Assembly (NCBI RefSeq): GCF_003589595.1
Contig: NW_020653726.1
Coordinates: 17,629,425-17,693,424 of the forward strand
Length of the DNA stretch: 64,000 nucleotides
From: Hyposmocoma kahamanoa
Taxonomy: Eukaryota; Arthropoda; Insecta; Lepidoptera; Cosmopterigidae
Direction: 5' to 3'
Shown: positions 13,001-21,800 of the stretch, in pieces
Layout: each line of letters opens with the position of its first letter
How positions within the stretch are numbered: the stretch's first letter is position 1
The notes under the pieces: model-generated
Databases searched by the model: none
Told to the model about the DNA's origin: nothing
Seen by the model: only the letters and a program-made list of their open reading frames with translations
Translations under genes and position numbers: made by a program

Positions 13001-16000
13001 TAATGGACGATAATTGAAAAATTACATATTTAATATTTAATTACTGATGAAATGTCATTTCGTTTGTTTTGTAATTACGTGTTTTGCTGTCTTTCCCTTA
13101 CCCCGAATGGAACAGCCCCCCATAGTTAGAGATCTTATACATAATATCTTCGGAATATACGGAGATGTAGACACAGGTCAGTTGTTGGTGCTGTACTCAT
13201 CAGCTTTCTAATTTGTGATTTCAGTGCAAAGGAGAGTTGATATTTAAAAGTGATATAAGTCCCATTTTCCTGATGAGTTGCCAGGAATGGATGCCTTATT
13301 TCGTCTCTATTTCTGGTTATATACTCGATGGTCGAGGGCTACTATTGTGAGTTTACAGTGTCTGTTGTAGCTAGCGGCTTTCTAACTCTTCTTTCGACGC
13401 TATACATTTGGCCACAAAAAATTGACAATGATTTACGCAGTCGCTTTCAATTCTCATTTATAAACAATATACAGTAAATACTAAGTAATTTTGACCTGAA
13501 TGAGATTTGTCCTCTTTCTTGTCTTCCGCTGCAGGTGGCGGGGGCTCCTCGAGTCTCTTGCGCTCTCTTTCCTTTTCCACCACGCTCAGCAGTTCGTCGT
13601 ACTTAACCAGCTCGCTCTCTAGAGACGCTATAAGCATTTCCTGAAACAACATCGTCATTAAAATAATCTCGAACGAACCATACACTGCTTAGGGTGCGTT
13701 CCCATTATGTCGCAACGTTTTATTTGTCGTTGGACGGCTGTAGGGTCTATTTCCATATCACGACTATCTGTCGTGACCGTATCGTGGACGTTTATTTTAT
13801 CCTTGAACGACTGTCGTGTCTAGCTGTCCCACTAGATTGTGACGATAATTTATCGGTTCACGGCGCCCGCCTTGTCGATTGCACGACAGAATCGTTTGAA
13901 ACTGCGATTATCTGTCGCCACATTTTTATCGTGAAGTATTATTTGTAGTCAGGCGACCGTCGTTCTAGCTCTTCCGATTGTCATGAGTCTGTCGTCGTAA
14001 CGTCAAAAAAGTCGTGAACGACAGTTCATTTAAATATACAAACCACATGATAAACTGCACGAGAATCTGTCGTGACGACATAATGGAAACGCGCCCTAAC
14101 TGATTTTAACAGTATATAAACATATATCAAATATCAAACCGTCACGCCCACTACACTCGTGACAAATTTTAAGTTATGTTAGTACTGAAGCTAATATAAT
14201 AAATGCGACAGTCGATCGGATACTAACTGTGTGTTATGTGCATTTGTAAATCATTAACGTGAATGATATAAAAACACTTTTGAGTTTTGATTAATAACAC
14301 GAGTAGCGCCATCTAGTCTTCATTGCAATATTTAGATAAAACGTTCGTTCAAGTTCATTAACGTTTTAAAAGTGGTAAGCAATGTTTACAGAATGCCGTT
14401 TTACACACCTAGATATTTTTGATATGCAATATATGTATAAAGAACAAGTATATGTTGTTAAATCTTGTGTAAAAGAAAGTAGAGCCTAGGTTAAGTAATA
14501 TTTACATGATTGCATGGCGGGCAAAACCAGTCTCCTTCAGGTATAAGAAAGAGTACAGGTTTTAGGCAGGACGCGTGGTATCCAGCGTCACATTTGTCGC
14601 ATAATAAGATCCATTCTGGTTGTTCGCCACTCCCACAATGCTCGCATACGCCATCATCTTTTTCTGCAACATTAAAGCAATTATTGTAGCTCTAATATCC
14701 GTGTCGAAAGATATCGCTTTTTGCACTAACCAAAAAAAAAATTAAAAAATAAACATTACCTATGTTTGTTTCAGTACTCCTTTTGCGCCGAAGATGCTTA
14801 CCTTCCTGCAAAGTTCTGGCGCGCTTGAGAGGCGTTGACGGCTCTCCACTTTCTAAGTCCGATTCTGGTGAGAACTCATGATCGGACTTGTTGAAATCCA
14901 CTGTGAACATATTGTAGTGCATTTACTTTACATAATCCTAAGACCTTCGAAGTTTGTCCTAACAAATGTTTCCAATTCAAAAGCACAGGATTTATCAGTC
15001 GTCACCACTCTTTCATCCGTTTGATACAACGAGTCTTGTGGGACGCACTACCTCTACCGATTTTATGGTGCAAGACGTTGCAGCAACGTCCACGTCCTTT
15101 TGCAGTATAACCTATTAGGGACAGTGCAAAGCGGACAACGGCGGGGGAGAACAGCGCACACTGATAAGCAGTGATCGGAATTGGGGGAGTTCATTTACCT
15201 AAAGTATGAACGTTTTCTTAGTATGGACATACCCATTTCGTTATCATTGCATATAAAATTAATTTTTTAACTATTTATTTTGTAAACATTCCCGAAAATA
15301 GGTTGTCTTATGTTTGTCTTTTAAATGACTAAAGTATTTAAATACGTAAGTGCCTACAGAGACACAACTTTATACTTATTATTTTTTGAGACAATAGTTT
15401 GCAACAAAAACTTAATAGGAAATAATAATGTGTCGCCGATGTACTCAAATAATATAATAAAATAATAAAATAACTAATACGCATAATAAATAAATAATAC
15501 GCATATGGAAATATAATAAATTCCGAGAATTCCCGAAATTTGTAGAAGGGAATGTCTACATTATTCTTTAGTTTAGCTAAATTCCGATCACCGACATGCC
15601 GCAGTTGCTCGGATGTATCGGTGGACTCAGGCGCATACCGGCGTTTCCCGCCACAGTATCCATGCCATTGTCCATGGCATCCGTACACATGGTTTCCCTA
15701 GTGCGGTACTATGAGTGTGTGCGTTATTTATTTATTTTAGTATAGAGTAATAGTGTATAACACCTGTAGTGTTTCCTGTCCCACTGCGCACGTAGTACTT
15801 ACGGTCGGGCTCGTGGGGCTCGTGGTGGTCGAAGAGCGGCTCGTCGGAGTCGGAGTCGGGTTCGGGCCCCGTGGAGGTGGAAGGACGCCAGCGCGCGGCG
15901 CCGCGCCGCTGCCCGCCCTTACGCGCCCGCGAGCCGCTGCTGCTGCCGTCGCTCGCCTGCCACTCCTCTTCCGACTCCGCACTCTGCACCCGCACCATCA

Positions 16001-18774
16001 TTAAGCGTGAAATACACAGAGAGCGGGCGCGGGTCCGGTGTGGGTCGGGTGCGGGTCGGGTGCGGGGCGGGTCTAATTCCGTGTATTTACATGGACGACA
16101 ACATATTGGGCGTGCGCCCATCGCGCATCCGATTCGCTCTGTGTGTCAGGCTTTAGTAGGCACATCGACTCTTGACCTTAACTATTTAGCATTTATTACT
16201 AGTAGCAGTACAGCTCCTTATGAAAGAGTTCGTCCAAGGAAGTACTGCCACCTTCCCTATTTCTGCCGCCAAGTAGTAATGTCATCATTACTGTGTTCCG
16301 GTTTTGAAATTACAGGCACATGGAACTTATCAACTCATGTCTCAGGGTGACGAGCGCAGTGGCAGTGCTGTTATAGACAGGCGTGTAGCTTACCATCACG
16401 CACCATACTCGTCACTTAATATTTTTTTATTTGGTATCACAAAAACAAAACAATTAAGGAAAAGATCATTTCTCAGATTGATCCTACTGGGAATCGAACC
16501 CGGGACCTCCGCATCTAGCCCACAATGCAAACCGTTGAGCCACTGAGGTCGTAATGATGCGTTTCATGTACGCAGGCCGTACCTCGTTCGGCTAGTATTG
16601 CTACAGTTGGTGGCAAGCAAAGTTGATTGCACGGATTTGCGTTAAAGGTTGTACAAACTATTGTATAGTACCTTCTTCTTGTGTATAGCTTTCATCTCTC
16701 TCAAGGCCACCTCTTCCAAATGCCTCCGTTCGGCCTCTTCCCTTATCTTCATTTGCGCGATGCGACGCGAATGTCGCACGGGAGTCGCGTCCTCCGACCC
16801 GGAGCCTGCCGCACCCGCTGCAGTCGTCACAGGAGTTGCTGATTTCTGAGGCTTCGATTTTGGCTTGCGTTTGACTTTCTTACTCTTCTTACCTGCTGTT
16901 TTTAAAACATTTTTTTTATATAAGTACAAAACAAAAAAAACGTGTGTATTGTATTTATAAAAACATAACACTAGGAGTATATCAAATTCATCAACTAATT
17001 ATGTCCCACACTTGGTCACGGGTTATGACAAAGTGGTCTGGGGAATACAACCACGTGGTCCAAAAATTTTCTTCATTTTTCTTGTAGATTTAATCACAAT
17101 GTATTTTTTCCCCGTAAGCGCTCTCATAACTACGAAATGTCGATTACACCCTTTTTACAAAACACCGACGATGGCAGTTCTAACGCGTTGCCATTATGTC
17201 GTGACGACAGATAGTCGTGCAGTTTAAAGTGTCGTGGGTTGTATATTTAAATGAAATTGAGATTCTGTCGTGCAAACGACTAAGCCGCTGCCGTGGACCG
17301 ATAAATTGTCGTCACGATCTAGTGGAAACAGCTGGACATGACAATTGTTTAACGATAAAATAAACGTCCACGACACAGTCACGACAGATAGTCGTGATAT
17401 GGGAACAGGTTAGAATAAATCAAACGTTACGATTTAATGGGAACACGGCCTAAGAATGAGTAGTAAACTTTAGACGTTGCTCTTTGTGAATACACAGTTG
17501 TACACGTTCATCATACTTATTTCAAATATCATAGATCGAAACAAAAAACGATCATCACTTCATAGATAAAACCTTTAGAGTAAAGTTTTTGTTTCATTAT
17601 AGTTTTTTTGCTTACCTTCGAAATAAAGATTTTTTTTACTACGATTCGAGGAGCTATTGAAGTATTTACTTATGAATAAACGCGTATCGTCGTCGGTCAC
17701 ATTACCGCCTATTGTCGGGTGGAGGCGTCTATTTTAAATAAAAAAATTTCATGGTAGCACATGAACAATGGTGTATATTCGACGCTTGTCTTGAGCCATC
17801 AACAAGTCTTGGAAATGCGTCGTAAAGAGTAGAAATGGTTAATATAATATATAGCTCAAATTATAACGTTAAATTGAAAAATAAAAATAAAAGAAATAAA
17901 GCTGCTAAAATTTTAACATACTTTTCTTTTACTTGGGATTGGGGTATCGATAGTAAATTGAAACCAGCGACATAACTTTATAACGTTGCAATGCGTTGAT
18001 CGCTATCGTAGCATAGCAAGCAAGCAAAGTAATCCATATTTATCCTTAGCTATCTCACTTAAAATTTGATAGTTGGCACTGTCTTCTATATGAAAATAAT
18101 TACAGCGTGGTCATTGATTAAAATATAGCTTGTAATCCTTTTAAACATTGACCTTTCAAACGTTAAATGTTGTAGTACTTGTAAAGTACATTTGGTGCTA
18201 AACGCGAAATAGTTTATTGATGCTACATTTCACGCTTGATATTCTATTGCTTTTTTTATTACAATTCGCAAAATATAATTTAAGTGCGTTTTATTCAATT
18301 AACGTGCGTTTGTTGGGATAATAATAATAATAATAATAATAATAGGTATTTGAAAATAATAGTAGGATAGGAGTAATAATTATGAAAGTGTAAATAACCA
18401 TAGTTACCAATTAAATGTAATCAATGAAGTTCGAAATGCGCAGGTAACTTATATTAGCAACGTGACACAGATTTATATAAAGTAAATTAAATTAGACCAT
18501 TTACAGGCAGCCCTAAGCCTGTTAAAGTATGACGGGAAGCTCATTGATTTATCTTATAGCTATTTTTAGTTAATAGTTACAACATAAATTAAACTTTATT
18601 TACGCAAACGTCTGTGGTAAACTAACAAGCCTTTTTTTTTTTTTCTGGCCATTAAAAAATCCCTTAGCCTGTTCTGCAGGTAGAGCGTAGACGCTATAAC
18701 TTCGCACGCATCAACTATTTCGCATTTCGTGCCATTTATTAGTATCACAAGATCGTGAGCTTGAGAATATAACA

Positions 18775-18809
<35 letters not shown>

Positions 18810-21800
18810 GCTCACAATCAACATGGCCCCGCACTGGGGAAACCCTGTGTCGCGGGTGCCATGGACACACACATAGACAACCACAAATTACACCCAAACT
18901 CACGAGAGAAATAAATGTAGGCCATACAAGTATTTCTCCCGGCCCGGGAATCGAACCTGGGACCTCTGCGTGGCAGTCCGGCATGGTAACCGTTCGGCCA
19001 CGGAGGCAGTTACAGTAGACAGTATTGTCATATTTAGTAAAGAGGGGAAACATGTGTCGAATATATTTTTGGGCGTGGTGTTTGTGATTGCAGTTGCGTT
19101 TGTGTTATTTATTCTATGAAAAGGGAGGGTGGAAAAATTTACTGCATGAAAAAATATTCAACACAGGGCGCGTTCTCATTATGTCGTCACGACAGATAGT
19201 CATGCTGTTTAAAGTGTCGTACCTTGTATATTTAAATGCAGTTGTTCACATATAGTACAACACGACTGTCATTCACGACTTCTTTGACGTTACGACGACA
19301 GATTGTCCTGACGATGGGAAGTATTAGAACGGCAGTCGTCAAACGATAAATAAAAAGTCACGATAAAAATGTGACGACAGATAACCGCAGCTTTTTCCGC
19401 ACGTTTGTGTCGTGTAAACGACAAGAAGGCTGCCGTGAACCGATAAATTGTCGTCACAATTTAGTAGGAACAACTGAACACGACAGTCGTTCAACGGTAA
19501 AATAAACGTCCACGACACAGTCACGACAGATAGTCGTGATATGGCAACAGGCTAGACGATAATGACAACGTGCCCACAAGTGAAGCAATTTTTCACAATG
19601 TAACCTTCACTGGGTTCAAAGCGTAGCAAAATAAGATACTTCCATTTTTATTAATTAATGGTGCATGAGTTCAAATGGTGTCTGTGCACTGTGTGTGTGT
19701 CAAAAACCTGATAAAACATGTCAAAATTCAAAATACCTATGCTGTACAACGTCTCCTCTTCAGATTCATCACTGGAGTGGGTTTCTTTTAATTTTGCTTC
19801 CACTTTTTTCCTGCAATAAAATTATTTTATTGGTTGATAATGTGTCTAATTGACTAGGGCGATGATTTAGGCCATAGTGCGCCACGCTGACCAATTGCTG
19901 AACAATTATTAGTGGAGTACACACATTCTCTAAGGGTTGTGAATCTTCTTCAACATGCTGGTTGCATCATGAAGTTTTCCTTCACCGCTAGCGACAGGTA
20001 TTGCTACCAGATATTCACAAATGTACTAACTTAGAAATTAACGCTTAGATATATGCCGCACTAGGTATTCGAACCTCAATTGCAGCCTTGCAGTATGAAA
20101 CCAGTAGAGTAACAATTTCTTACCTTGAAGTCTTGACAATCTTCTTAGGTTTGATCTTGAGCCGCTTGCCGCGCAAAGCAGGCTCATCCTCCTCACTGTC
20201 ACTCTGAGATTCTGATTTACTTTTGTCACTCATCGTTGCATCCAATAGCGACCGCTTAACTGCTTTACTTTTGCTTTTTGTTGCTTTCAAATCACTTTCT
20301 TCATTGTCATTTTCCCCCTGTTTTATTTTCTCTACTCTTTTTCTTTTAAATTTCCCTTTGCTTGCTTTAATCTTCTTCCTTTGTGATATCGAATTGCTTT
20401 CAGGTTTTTGATTATCATTCTTTTCTGCGCTATCAATTTCTTTCTTTTCGGCACTCTGAGTTTGTTTTTTATCATCACTGTTGTTTATATCAGTATCTAC
20501 AGTTTCCTTGGACTGTGATACCGCATCACTCTCTGGCGTAGTCTCCAAGCGCAATTTTTTCGGAGGTAAGGTATCCTCGCCTTTTAAATCCTTGTCAGGA
20601 CTTTTCTCTTTCTCATTTTCCGTGATCTCCTCCTCTTGGTCCTCTGAAGATAAGCTACTTTTCCTCTTCTCAATAATACTTGTTTTACTATCATGCCCAT
20701 TGTCAGGTTCTGCCACAGAGTTCGTAACATTCTTCGGATTCTTCACTTTCAATTTCCTTGCAACTGCAGGTTTCTTTTTAACTTTACTTCTATTCTTCTT
20801 TACGTTATTCTTATTCGAACTCTCACTGTCTGTCGTTGATTTATCATTTACACTACTTTCTCTTTTTAGATCTCTTTCCACACCCTTAGAATTTGAATTA
20901 GAGCCATCAGATTTGTCCAAATTTCGCACACACGGTTTCTTACCATCCGGTTTTAGTGCTTCTGAGGGATCTGTTGATTGTTTTTTGAGAGACCGTTTAG
21001 TTACAGCAGGAACTTTGCTTTTTAATTTCACACTTTTTGGAGACTTACTTATACTTGAATTTGATACTTCGTGATTTTCGCCGTTTATGCATTCGTCACT
21101 GCCATCGTCATCTGATTTTTGTGCATCGTTTTCTTTTTCAATGGCTTCTGGATTCCCGGTATCGTTGTCGAAACCGTAACCCTCACCGAAAAAATACATA
21201 ACAGGTTCTGAGATCTCTTCTCCAATAAAATAGGAGCTTTCGCAATCTGCACCATTACCTTCACCTGTTATCAACATCACAGGTTCTTCTATTGCTTCAC
21301 TAACCATTTCTTGAGGTTCTATAACATTTTCTGCAGTAGATTTCTCTTCAAGTTCTTTTAAAGGACTCCTTGGTTCATCTTCAGGGGTTTCTTGTTTGCT
21401 GTTGGGATCAGCCATTTTATCGTTTTCACTGCACTGAGATATTGGTTTAGGGGATGCAGAGTCTTTTACCTCTGGATCATTTAGAGATACAGTTTCTTCT
21501 AAAGGTGTAGTAGCTTCGTTATTTGTTGATGGAGTTTCAGTGTCACTATCATTTTCTGCATCACTTTTGGTTTGTATTTCAGCATTCTCTGATGGAGTTT
21601 CTACAGGAATTTCTGGTGTTATAATACTTGATTCTTTCTCTTGTGTTTCATTGCTCTGTTCAATTTCTTCTGTGGATTGTTCTTGTTGCTTGCTATCTTT
21701 TGCGGCATTGCTAAGTTTCTGAATGTCATCATCATGCTCTGATTCAGATTCTGGACTTAAAAATTCATCTTCTTCTTCTGCTTCAACTTTATTTGGCTGC

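Noticed and set aside
15732..16350. Several overlapping GC-rich frames on both strands
   Set aside because: Only the frame 15983-15803 joins in phase to neighbouring Rsf1 exons; the others are composition shadows running into a MITE.
20481..21074. 197-codon plus-strand open frame
   Set aside because: Exact antisense of the Rsf1 acidic exon; the hydrophobic Ser/Leu/Phe-rich product is a shadow of Glu/Lys/Asp codons.
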